From: Solirubrobacterales bacterium
GTDB taxonomy: Bacteria; Actinomycetota; Thermoleophilia; Solirubrobacterales; 70-9
Length of the DNA stretch: 52,486 nucleotides
Assembly (NCBI GenBank): GCA_025936755.1
Contig: JAICSS010000019.1
Coordinates: 1-52,486 of the forward strand
Direction of reading: 5' to 3'
The notes below the pieces were generated by a model. It worked only from the letters and a program-made list of their open reading frames with translations, ran no database searches and was not told the origin of the DNA. Every line of letters begins with the position of its first letter. Position 1 is the stretch's first letter. Shown one piece after another: positions 1 through 7,638 of this stretch. The position numbers and the translations under genes were made by a program.

Positions 1-939
1 AACTACGTCGAAAAGCTCGACCGGGCGCTGCTGCGGCCGGGCCGCTTCGACCGCCTCGACCTCCTCTCCCCGCCCGACCGCGCCCGCCGCGAGGCGAACC
101 TCCGCAGCCACGCCCGCAAAAAGCCGCTCGCCCCCGACCTCGATCTCGGCGACGTCGCCCGCAAGACGACCGGGATGACCGGCGCCCAGCTCGCCAACGC
201 GCTCAACGAGGGCGCGATCATCGCCGGCCGGGCCGGCCGCTTCTACATGACCCGCGAGGACCTCGACGAGGCGCTGCTGCGGCAGGCGGTCGGCTCCCAG
301 CAGGCCCGTCGCCTCAACGCCAAGGAGCGGCGGATCGTCGCCTACCACGAGGCCGGCCACGCGCTCTGCCGCAAGCTGCTCGGGCTCGACCCGCCGGAGA
401 TCCTCAGCATCGTCCCCCGCGGACCGGCGCTCGGCTTCGTCGCCCACTCGCCGCAGGAGGACAGCTACCTGCGCTCCCGCGACGAACTGCTGGACGAGGT
501 GGTGACGCTGCTGGGCGGGCGCGCCGCCGAGGAGATCGTCCTCGGCGAGTCCTACTCCGGCGCCTCGGACGACCTCAACCGGGTCCACCTCGTCTGCAAG
601 CAGATGGTCTCCGAATTCGGGATGGGGGTCGCGCTGGACCACGACGGCCCGGCGCCGATCGCGCTGCCGACCGGCGACTACGCCGTCTCCGACCAGACCC
701 GGCGCGAGGTGGACCAGGCGGCGATGACGCTCGCCCGCGAGGCCTACCGCCGCGCCCGCGCCCTGCTCTCCGCCAACCTCGAGGCGCTCGACCACCTGGC
801 GGTGCTGGCGCTGGAGCGGGAGACGCTGACGCGGGAGGAGCTGGACGAGATCTTCGCCGCCCACGAGCTGCGCGGGCTGGTCGAGTCGTCGCGCTCGGGC
901 GGGGCGCTGGTGGCGATGAGCAAGCACGCGCCCCGGTAA
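1..939 (+). CDS. ftsH: FtsH-type AAA+ zinc metalloprotease, C-terminal part (5' end outside window)
   Basis: Frame 1 is open from the first base, so this is the 3' part (about 312 residues) of a membrane-bound ATP-dependent protease that degrades misfolded membrane and regulatory proteins. The fragment opens in the AAA+ second region of homology (DRALLRPGRFDR), passes through the C-terminal AAA helices, and carries the M41 zinc site HEAGH near residue 118. The downstream SGASDDL segment is where the third zinc ligand lies in FtsH. The N-terminal membrane segments and Walker motifs are off the window. The family call is firm; whether this is the main FtsH or a paralogue cannot be seen. The gene ends in TAA. 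Confidence 0.9.
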   Translation, partial: NYVEKLDRALLRPGRFDRLDLLSPPDRARREANLRSHARKKPLAPDLDLGDVARKTTGMTGAQLANALNEGAIIAGRAGRFYMTREDLDEALLRQAVGSQQARRLNAKERRIVAYHEAGHALCRKLLGLDPPEILSIVPRGPALGFVAHSPQEDSYLRSRDELLDEVVTLLGGRAAEEIVLGESYSGASDDLNRVHLVCKQMVSEFGMGVALDHDGPAPIALPTGDYAVSDQTRREVDQAAMTLAREAYRRARALLSANLEALDHLAVLALERETLTREELDEIFAAHELRGLVESSRSGGALVAMSKHAPR

Positions 940-952
940 CCCCGAGGTCGAC

Positions 953-975
953 ATTGGTCTGTTTATTTGACCAAT
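953..975. promoter_or_regulatory. Perfect 7-bp inverted repeat, probable operator
   Basis: ATTGGTC and GACCAAT flank a 9-base AT-rich spacer in the short gap between the FtsH stop and the GTG start of the MpaB-type gene. Size and symmetry fit a dimeric regulator such as TetR or MarR. Which protein binds it is unknown; four TetR genes lie within the next 13 kb. Confidence 0.5.
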
Positions 976-1012
976 TTGTCGGCCGCCCATAAGCTGGCTG
1001 GCCGGACGACCA

Positions 1013-1885
1013 GTGAGCGACTCTGAGCATTACTTTCCGCCCGGCCGATCGATGGCCCGCCGCGTCCACGGCGAGCGCTCGGTCGGCTTGCTGTACGGGC
1101 AGCGGGCGCTGTTGATCGGCGCCCTCGAACCCCTCACCTACGCCGGCACGATGCAGAGCTCCAACGCCGGCGATCGCCCCTTCACCCGCCTCGCCCGCAC
1201 GGCGAAGATCCAGGAGACGGTCTTCCTCGGGACCAGGGCCGAGGCCGACCGGGCGCTGGCGGCGGTGCACAGGCTGCACGAGCGGGTGAGGGGCGAGCTG
1301 ACCGAGGCGGCCGGCGTCCACCCCGCCGGCGCCGCCTACTCCGCCTTCGACCCGGAGCTGATGCTGTGGACGCTGGCGGTGATCGCCGACTCCGGCCGGG
1401 AGATGTACGAAACGATGGCGTCTCCCCTGGGCGAAGGCGAGCGCGAGGCGCTCTGGCAGGACTACGTCCGCTTCGGCGAGCTCTTCGGCCTGCCCCGAGA
1501 CGCGGTCCCGGCCAGCCACCGCGAGTTCCGCGCCTGGTTCGAGGCGAAGCTCGCCTCGCCGCAGATGCACGCGACCGCACACGCGCTGGAGATGGCGCCG
1601 CTGGTGGCCTTCCGCCAGCCGGTGCCGCGGCACGCCCGGCTCAACCTGGAGACGCAGAACCTGATCGTCAAGGGGACCCTGCCGGCGCGGGTGCGGGAGG
1701 CCTTCGGCATTCGCTGGACCCAGGCCCACGAGGCCGCCTTCCGCTCGGTCACCGCCGCCCACCGCCGGGCCCGGCACGCGATGCCGCGCCCCCTGCGCCG
1801 CGGCCGCAACGACTACTTCTTCGACGTCGTCACCAAGGCCGAGAAGCGCCGCGGCGGCACGCCGACTCCCCGCGTCGCCGCCTGA
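1013..1885 (+). CDS. MpaB/DUF2236-type oxygenase family protein
   Basis: A 290-residue cytoplasmic protein resembling the oxygenase MpaB (DUF2236, latex-clearing-protein-like) family common in actinobacteria. Supporting features are an N-terminal RRVHGERSVGLLYGQRALL stretch, a central PELMLWTLAVIADSG helix, and the LFGLPRDAVPASHREF segment. Members are thought to bind b-type haem through conserved Arg/His residues, but the substrate here is unknown. The GTG start at 1013 follows an operator-like palindrome by about 37 bases. The gene runs toward the TSUP permease 25 bases downstream on the same strand, so the two may be co-transcribed. The family call rests on overall pattern, not a diagnostic motif. 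Confidence 0.75.
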   Translation: MSDSEHYFPPGRSMARRVHGERSVGLLYGQRALLIGALEPLTYAGTMQSSNAGDRPFTRLARTAKIQETVFLGTRAEADRALAAVHRLHERVRGELTEAAGVHPAGAAYSAFDPELMLWTLAVIADSGREMYETMASPLGEGEREALWQDYVRFGELFGLPRDAVPASHREFRAWFEAKLASPQMHATAHALEMAPLVAFRQPVPRHARLNLETQNLIVKGTLPARVREAFGIRWTQAHEAAFRSVTAAHRRARHAMPRPLRRGRNDYFFDVVTKAEKRRGGTPTPRVAA

Positions 1886-1910
1886 ACCCCCTTTCGGCGA
1901 GACTGCAGCG

Positions 1911-2657
1911 GTGCTCGAGCTCCTCGCTGTCGCGGCGGCCGGGGCCGCGGCGGGGTTCGCCAACTCCGTCGCCGGCGGCGGCGCCCTGATCACCTTCCCG
2001 ACCCAGGTCGCGCTCGGCGTGCCGCCGCTCGCAGCCAACGTCACCAACACCGTCGGCATCGTCCCCGCCTCGGTCGGCGGCGCCCTCGGCTACAGCGACC
2101 TGCTGCGCGAGCAGGGCCGGCGGCTCATCCGCCTCCTGGCGCCGATGCTGCTCGGCGCCGCGGCGGGGACCGCACTCCTCCTGCTCACCTCCGAAGCCGC
2201 CTTCGAGGCGATCGTCCCGCTCCTGATCGCCGCCTCCTGCCTGCTGCTCCTGCTCCAGCCCCGCCTCACCCCGCGGCTCTCGCACGCCGGCGACGAGCAC
2301 TCCCCCTACCTCACCGCCGGCATCTTCTTCAGCGGCGCCTACGGAGCCTACTTCGGCTCCGCCGTCAGCATCCTCATCTTCGCCCTCCTCGCCCTCTTCG
2401 TCGCCGACACCCTCCAGCACCTGAACGCGATCAAGATCGTCCTCTCCGGCAGCGCCAACCTCCTCGCCGCCGTCGCCTACGCCTTCCTCGCCCCGGTCGA
2501 ATGGCGCTACGCGGTGACGATCATGGTCTCCTCCTTCCTCGGCGGCCGGGTCGGCGCCCACTACGCCCGCCGCATCCCCGCCGGCCCGCTGCGGATCTCG
2601 ATCGCCGTCATCGGTCTGGCGGTGGCGGCGGTGCTCGCCCTTCGCGCCCTCGGTTGA
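1911..2657 (+). CDS. TSUP family (TauE/SafE-type) membrane permease
   Basis: A 248-residue polytopic membrane protein with about eight hydrophobic segments. The first half carries GFANSVAGGGALITFP and the second a duplicated-looking GIFFSGAYGAYFGSAVSIL region, both typical of the TauE/SafE (TSUP) family of sulfite, sulfonate or organic-anion exporters. Substrate cannot be told from sequence. It starts at GTG 1911, 25 bases after the MpaB-type gene. Its last 50 bases overlap the end of the convergent TetR gene, so antisense interference between the two is possible. Confidence 0.85.
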   Translation: MLELLAVAAAGAAAGFANSVAGGGALITFPTQVALGVPPLAANVTNTVGIVPASVGGALGYSDLLREQGRRLIRLLAPMLLGAAAGTALLLLTSEAAFEAIVPLLIAASCLLLLLQPRLTPRLSHAGDEHSPYLTAGIFFSGAYGAYFGSAVSILIFALLALFVADTLQHLNAIKIVLSGSANLLAAVAYAFLAPVEWRYAVTIMVSSFLGGRVGAHYARRIPAGPLRISIAVIGLAVAAVLALRALG

Positions 2658-3240
2658 GCTCCTCCTCCGCCGCCTCGCGACCCAGGTACGGCAGCACCAC
2701 CGCGTACATCAGTTCCGGCACTTCGGCCTCCAGCGCCGCCAGGTCGCCGCGTTCGATCCCGGTCTGCAAGCGCTGGTAGACGGCGCTGCCGACGAACTCC
2801 GCCGTCAGCGCCGAGATCGAATCGTCGTCGCGCTCCTGGCGGCCGGCGTCGATCATCGCGAACAGCGCCTGCATCGCCTCGTCGCGGATCAGCTTCGCCC
2901 GCTCTCCGGCGAACCAGACTTCGACGAAGCTGATCCGCGCCCGCCCCAGGTCCTCGCCGATGAATGCGGCCGTCTCCCAGGCCGCTGCCCGGATCTGGTT
3001 TCTCCAGCCCTTCTCGGCGAGGAACGCGGCGCCGACCCGCCGCATGAACTCGTCGCGCATTTCCAGGTAGAAGGAGCAGAAGCACTCTTCGAGATCCCCG
3101 AAGTGGCGGCGGAACTCCTCCTGGCTGACTTCGGCCCTCTGCAGCAGTTGCGCCAGTCTCACCTCGGCAAAGCCGTGCTCGAGAGTGAGCTCGATCAGAG
3201 CCCGCTGAATGCGAGCGCGTTCATCCCCCTCTTGGCCCAT
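2608..3240 (-). CDS. TetR family transcriptional regulator
   Basis: 210 residues with an N-terminal TetR helix-turn-helix at about 10-55 (RALIELTLEHGFAEVRLAQLL, then a recognition-helix region around EEFRRHFGDLEECF) and a helical ligand/dimer domain ending VLPYLGREAAEEEL. That C-terminal PYLG signature recurs in the three TetR genes at 11586-13607, so these look like paralogues. The HTH is diverged: EFRRHFGD replaces the usual YxHFxsKE. It converges on and overlaps the TSUP gene. A sigma70-like promoter is visible at 3395-3423, giving a leader of about 150 bases with a hairpin. The ligand is unknown. Confidence 0.85.
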   Translation of the reverse strand: MGQEGDERARIQRALIELTLEHGFAEVRLAQLLQRAEVSQEEFRRHFGDLEECFCSFYLEMRDEFMRRVGAAFLAEKGWRNQIRAAAWETAAFIGEDLGRARISFVEVWFAGERAKLIRDEAMQALFAMIDAGRQERDDDSISALTAEFVGSAVYQRLQTGIERGDLAALEAEVPELMYAVVLPYLGREAAEEELNRGREGRAPPPPPDR

Positions 3241-3278
3241 TCGCGCGAACTCGTCTTCTCAACCGGTCGGAATCTGGA

Positions 3279-3325
3279 GTGCGAGAACCCGGAGACGCGG
3301 GGAACGCCCCCGGGTTCTCTCGCAC
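3279..3325 (-). other. GC-rich imperfect hairpin in the tetR leader
   Basis: Arms GTGCGAGAACCCGG (3279-3292) and CCGGGTTCTCTCGCAC (3310-3325) pair except for a two-base bulge, around a GC-rich loop. It lies between the likely promoter and the start of the TetR gene. It could be a terminator, an attenuator or an operator; no T-run follows. Confidence 0.4.
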
Positions 3326-3394
3326 CACTGTCGCCGCTCGGCAGGGTTCCGAGGGGTGACAAAGGATCCAACCTTAGGAGCTGGATATTTTTTG

Positions 3395-3423
3395 ATGATA
3401 TAGGTCTCTTTCCTGAATTGCAA
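3395..3423 (-). promoter_or_regulatory. Sigma70-like promoter for the TetR gene
   Basis: On the minus strand TTGCAA (3418-3423) and TATCAT (3395-3400) are separated by 17 bases inside an AT-rich patch that stands out from the GC-rich surroundings. Transcription would start near 3388. The stretch 3426-3490 has a weak inverted repeat (GGTCAG/CTGACC, 3441-3466) that may end the upstream operon. Confidence 0.5.
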
Positions 3424-3490
3424 CGGCTGATTCAAGTACCGGTCAGATTCGCCCTCGGGCCTGACCGCCCGGCCCTCCCGGTAGCGAGGG

Positions 3491-4264
3491 TCAACGGACC
3501 CCGCAGCTCCGGATCAGGGTCGAGGAGAGGGTCCTGCCGTCGTCGAAGCCGAAGGAGACCTGGGCAAGGGAGAAGGTGGTGCCGGGAAAGCCCGGAGGCG
3601 CCGGGCAGCTGGCGGAGAGATAGCTCCTCGTGCTCCCTCCGTGCCTGAAGATCCGCCGCAGCGAGAGGCTGAGACCGGAGACGAAACCCCATTCGGCCGC
3701 CACCTGCGGCAGGTTCGCGACGAGCTTGGTGCCGAACTGGCCGCGGTCGCGGCGCAGTTCGAAGGGCAGCACGCTGGACGTCGGCAGCGGTTCGGTCCCG
3801 TAGATGTGGAGGAAGATGACCGGTCGCCCGTGGAGGCTGCCGTTGAAGGCGAGGATCGTTCCGTTCGAGGGGTAGGGCGACTGGTCCGGCAGGGCGACGC
3901 TGGCCCTGAAGGTGCCGCGGCCCACCAGCGCGGGCCCGCAGATCCGCTTCGCGTCCGCCGTGCTCGAGGGCTGGATCTGGTGGTAGCTGCACTGTGGCAG
4001 GCCGGCCGTGTCGATGCGGCCGTGGCGGTTGAGCCGCAGCACGATCTTCCGCAGCTGCGGCGGCGCCTCCCCGTCGCTGGTGGTGATGTCGCCCGAGAAG
4101 TGCGCCTGCACCGGCGCCGCGCCCTTGCGCGGCAGCGCGTGCGGCGAGAGCCGGGCGTCGAAGGAGACCCGCAGCCCCCCCTTCTGGATCGCCTCCGAGC
4201 TGGCGGAAGCGGGCATCGCGACGAGCAACGCCGCCGCCGCGATGCCGACCTTCAGCGCTCTCAC
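3491..4264 (-). CDS. Secreted single-module protein of unknown function, paralogue of 21457-22242
   Basis: 257 residues with an N-terminal signal peptide (about 1-24, ending PASASSEA). I do not recognise a named family. The core (GLPQC, then a second Cys in RICGPALVGRGTF, FNGSLHGRPV, FLHIYGTEPLP) aligns by eye with the protein at 21457-22242 and with one repeat unit of the large upstream protein: a Cys pair, a V-G-x-G turn, then a beta-rich stretch. It is probably an all-beta exported or wall-associated protein with disulfides. The GTG start at 4264 overlaps the stop of the upstream gene by four bases (GTGA), so its translation should be coupled to that gene. It is the last gene of a three-gene operon. 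Confidence 0.75.
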   Translation of the reverse strand: MRALKVGIAAAALLVAMPASASSEAIQKGGLRVSFDARLSPHALPRKGAAPVQAHFSGDITTSDGEAPPQLRKIVLRLNRHGRIDTAGLPQCSYHQIQPSSTADAKRICGPALVGRGTFRASVALPDQSPYPSNGTILAFNGSLHGRPVIFLHIYGTEPLPTSSVLPFELRRDRGQFGTKLVANLPQVAAEWGFVSGLSLSLRRIFRHGGSTRSYLSASCPAPPGFPGTTFSLAQVSFGFDDGRTLSSTLIRSCGVR

Positions 4265-7200
4265 CCGCCGCGCCTCTTCGACCCCTTCTTCGCGCAGCTC
4301 GCACGGACCACCGGCCGCGTGTTCCAGACCTTGCCGTTCTGGCCGGTCATCTTCACGTCGGCGCGGGACGTGCCCTTGCAGAGGTTGCGGCTGTTTTCCA
4401 GCAATCCCTTCTTGCCGCCGCGCATCATCAGGGTGAACGAGCTCACCGGGGCGTCGGGGACGACGTCGAACGTGTTGCGGATCCGCGCGTTCTTCGCGTC
4501 GATGAAGCCGGAGAGGACGACGTCGATCTCACCGTTGAGCGAGACGACCAGGTCCGGCAGCAGCCGTTCGCCGCCGTTGGACCGCAGGTACACCGGCCCT
4601 TCCAGCACCCCGTCGAAGAGCGGCGACTTCGCCTTCGCCTTGCCGTAGACCGAAGCGGCAGGACATTCGTTCGCCGCGAACTGGACCCGGGTGCAGACGG
4701 TGCCGATGTGCGACTGGGCGAGGAACGCCGAGTGCGGCAGGGTGACGGCGGTGCGGGCGATGTTGGCGTCGCCCGCCCGCGCCTTCAGGGTCGCCGTCAG
4801 GGCGGGGTAGTCGCTGCGGTGGGTGCCGCCCTTGAGCCGGAAGGAGAGCTTCGGCTTGAAGGGGAGCGCCTGGCAGTTCGACGCCTGGAACGGGTTGCTG
4901 AGGTCCGTCGCGGTGTCGTCCGCGGTGCTGTTGACGTCGCCACCGGTTCCGGTCACCCGCGCGACCACCGACATCCGGTTGCAGTTGGTCGGGTTGATGA
5001 TGGTGTTCTCGCGGTCGACCCGCACCTGGATGTCGCGGATTCGCACCGGGATCCCCTTGAAGATCTGCGGGAAGGGGTCGGATTTGACGCGCGGCTGCGC
5101 GGTCTCGGGGTTGACGTCGATCGCGCTCCGCACCGAGATCACCCCGAGGTCATAGGGGCCGGCGAGGATCGGGGTCACCACCACCATGCTCAAGGGCGCC
5201 CCTTTGTAGGGCCCGGCGAGGTAGACCTTGCCGGGGATGTAGGTGATGACCTGCCCGACCCCCGAGCCGACCTCGGTGGTGCCGATCTGGGAGGCGGCGG
5301 GACAGCTCGGCGAGTTCGCCTCGGCGGTGCCGGTGCGCCCCGGTGCTTCGGCCGCGGCGATCGCCGCCTCCGGGCACTTGGCGATGCCGGAGATGTTGGC
5401 GAGCAGGCCCGGCGGCAGGGTGACGTCGATCTGGCTGAACTCCTGGTCGTCGTCGGTCCGCTGCAGGCGGAAGGCGAAAGGCGAGTAGGAGCCGGCCGAG
5501 TTGCTGACCGTGCCGGCGTCGAGAGTCGCCTTGAACGGCCGGTCGGCCAGCCCCTTGACGCAGGGGCTGCCATCGCCGCGCTGGGCGATCTCGTAGTCGT
5601 TCTTGACGACAACCGGCGAGTCGGGACTCGAGTACGGCGTGAATTCGGCCGTGATCGTCTTCGTCCCACAGGTCGTCGGGTTGACCAGCGCCGCCCGCAC
5701 CCCGCCCTTGAAGGCGAGCTTCATGTTCGAGACCGGGAACTGGGGCAGGTCGTCGAAGGTGGTCTTGATCTGGCCGGTGACGGGGTCGAGGTCGACCTTG
5801 CCCGGCAGCTTCAGCAGCAACCCCCGTTTCGGTTCCTGGATCACCAGGTAGAGCGAGAGGAAGTTGTCGAACGGGTTGTCGTTCTGCTTGGCGACGTAGA
5901 TCTGGCCGCGCATCGGTTCGTCCGCGGGCAGGATCGGCGTGCTGATCGTCAGGTCCCCGTACTTGGAGCTGTCGGGACAGGTGACAGGATCGTTGGTGCC
6001 GAGCTTGATCTGGCTCGGGGCGCAGTTGCCGAGGCCCTGCGCGGCCGAGGTCGAGAGGGTCATACCTTCCGGCAGCGTCACCACCGCCTTCTTGATGGGC
6101 GGCGTCGCGATCGCCTCCATCTCGCCGTTCTGGGAATAGAGGTCGGCCGCGTCTTTCACCGTGTCGGGACGCTGTGGCACTTCCAGGTTGACCGCGAGGC
6201 CGGTCGGCCCGCCGGCCGCACGGCTGGTCGGCTGCAGGGAGACTTTCGGTTCGAACCGGATCCGCGGGTCGTCGCAGCCGGTCGGCTGCATCGCCGGGCC
6301 GCTGGACGGGACCCGTTCGGTCCAGTCGTCGGGGTGCTCGTAGCTCTGCACCCGCTGCTTGAACTGGGTTTCTTCATTGCAGGCCGAGCCGAGGGTGAGG
6401 AAGGGGCGAAGGGGCGCCGTGCTCGGGACGCCGCCTGGAAGCCCGCCGCCGGGCAGATCGCCGGAGCCCCCTTTTCCGGGCCATCGCAGACGGTCGTGCG
6501 ACGGATCGGCCGGCACACCCCAGGCGGTGAAGCGCACCTGGCGGATGTCGAGGTAGCCGAAGACGGCTGGGATGTAAGGGGTCAGGGCGCTGATCGAATA
6601 ACCCTGGGAAGGGTCAAGCGACGCGAAGATATGGCTGCGCACGCCCTGCAAGGCGAAGCCGAGGTCGGCTGCATAGCCATCCGGCGGCTCGAGGTTGTAG
6701 ACGGGGATCGTGTTGAAGGCACCGCCGCCCTCGAAAATTCCCCAATCGCCGTTGCCATCAGCGCCAGCGCTGATGATCACGTCGATCACCCCGACCTGCG
6801 TCTCCGGCGGACATTTCGGCAAGAAACCTCCTGCCGTGAACTCGTCGGCGGTGCACTTCGGCACAGCCTCCGGGTTGCCGATCAGACCTCGGGGCAGCGT
6901 CGTCTCAACCGTTTTCAACCGCTCGCTGGGGGTGACGATGATCTGCGGAGGAAAGCCTCCCGTCGGTACCCCGATGTCGGTCTGCAGGTTCATGTCGAAG
7001 TTGACCCGCATCTCGTACGGATGTGAGACGGCCTGGCGCTCGCGCCCTTGGAACGGTTCGCGTTCGGTGAAGGTGTCGCCTTCGAAGCTGTCCTCCATCA
7101 TTCCGAACGGGGCCGGATCGGGACTGATCGTGACCGGGTCGACGTCTTCTGCGGGGGCAGCCGAGCTACCGCTGACGCGGCTCGCGAACTGATATTTCCC

Positions 7201-7638
7201 CGGCGCCGCGGCGGCGTCGATTTCGACCGGGAACCAAATTCGCCAGGCGTAGTAAAATTCGAATGGAAACGCATAGCGTGCGCCGATGGGTTCTTCCAAC
7301 GTGCAGGTGACTTCGTTGCTGCCGCTGCATTGCCAGAAGAAGTCCTTGTTGCCCGCGATCTTCTCTTCGAAGCCGTCGAGGCCGTAAGCCCTTACCCCAG
7401 GCGGCAGGTCAACCGTCACCGTCGTTCCCGGATCCGACGGGGTGTCCCCCATGTTGCGGACCTGGATGTAAACCTTGCCCTTCCCGCCGGGGGGTAGGTG
7501 CGCGTCAGCCCAGTTGTTCTTGATGTCCCAGACCACCGCGGCCCTCGCCGGTGCCGCATGGGCGCAGGTGACCGCGATCGCCATTACAAAGAGGGCAAGG
7601 AGCCCGAACCACGTCGTCTTCTGCCTGGCCTGAATCAT
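4261..7638 (-). CDS. Large secreted multi-module beta-rich protein of unknown function
   Basis: I place the start at ATG 7638 (1125 residues), not at an upstream in-frame codon. It follows a GGGGGG-type ribosome site, overlaps the upstream stop as ATGA, and begins a good signal peptide (MIQARQKTTW to about residue 32). After an N-terminal beta domain (about 35-200) there are four units of about 230-275 residues, beginning near residues 244, 518, 738 and 966. Each opens with a V-T/E-T-L-P segment, then a Cys, then CP or C-P-x-x-S-x-x-G, a YL/YV strand, and closes with a G-x-I-x-x-T-F / P-V-S-x-F-x-L / N-x-x-x-C pattern. The C-terminus is basic (KKGSKRRGG). It is likely exported and disulfide-stabilised; function unknown. 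Confidence 0.8.
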   Translation of the reverse strand: MIQARQKTTWFGLLALFVMAIAVTCAHAAPARAAVVWDIKNNWADAHLPPGGKGKVYIQVRNMGDTPSDPGTTVTVDLPPGVRAYGLDGFEEKIAGNKDFFWQCSGSNEVTCTLEEPIGARYAFPFEFYYAWRIWFPVEIDAAAAPGKYQFASRVSGSSAAPAEDVDPVTISPDPAPFGMMEDSFEGDTFTEREPFQGRERQAVSHPYEMRVNFDMNLQTDIGVPTGGFPPQIIVTPSERLKTVETTLPRGLIGNPEAVPKCTADEFTAGGFLPKCPPETQVGVIDVIISAGADGNGDWGIFEGGGAFNTIPVYNLEPPDGYAADLGFALQGVRSHIFASLDPSQGYSISALTPYIPAVFGYLDIRQVRFTAWGVPADPSHDRLRWPGKGGSGDLPGGGLPGGVPSTAPLRPFLTLGSACNEETQFKQRVQSYEHPDDWTERVPSSGPAMQPTGCDDPRIRFEPKVSLQPTSRAAGGPTGLAVNLEVPQRPDTVKDAADLYSQNGEMEAIATPPIKKAVVTLPEGMTLSTSAAQGLGNCAPSQIKLGTNDPVTCPDSSKYGDLTISTPILPADEPMRGQIYVAKQNDNPFDNFLSLYLVIQEPKRGLLLKLPGKVDLDPVTGQIKTTFDDLPQFPVSNMKLAFKGGVRAALVNPTTCGTKTITAEFTPYSSPDSPVVVKNDYEIAQRGDGSPCVKGLADRPFKATLDAGTVSNSAGSYSPFAFRLQRTDDDQEFSQIDVTLPPGLLANISGIAKCPEAAIAAAEAPGRTGTAEANSPSCPAASQIGTTEVGSGVGQVITYIPGKVYLAGPYKGAPLSMVVVTPILAGPYDLGVISVRSAIDVNPETAQPRVKSDPFPQIFKGIPVRIRDIQVRVDRENTIINPTNCNRMSVVARVTGTGGDVNSTADDTATDLSNPFQASNCQALPFKPKLSFRLKGGTHRSDYPALTATLKARAGDANIARTAVTLPHSAFLAQSHIGTVCTRVQFAANECPAASVYGKAKAKSPLFDGVLEGPVYLRSNGGERLLPDLVVSLNGEIDVVLSGFIDAKNARIRNTFDVVPDAPVSSFTLMMRGGKKGLLENSRNLCKGTSRADVKMTGQNGKVWNTRPVVRASCAKKGSKRRGG

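Noticed and set aside
575-2059. A 494-codon minus-strand frame across FtsH, MpaB-type and TSUP genes
   Set aside because: Low-complexity Arg/Gly/Pro protein with no motif, opposite three recognisable genes.
4708-7026. A 772-codon plus-strand frame
   Set aside because: Antisense to the four-module secreted protein; its sequence mirrors that gene's codons and has no family pattern.
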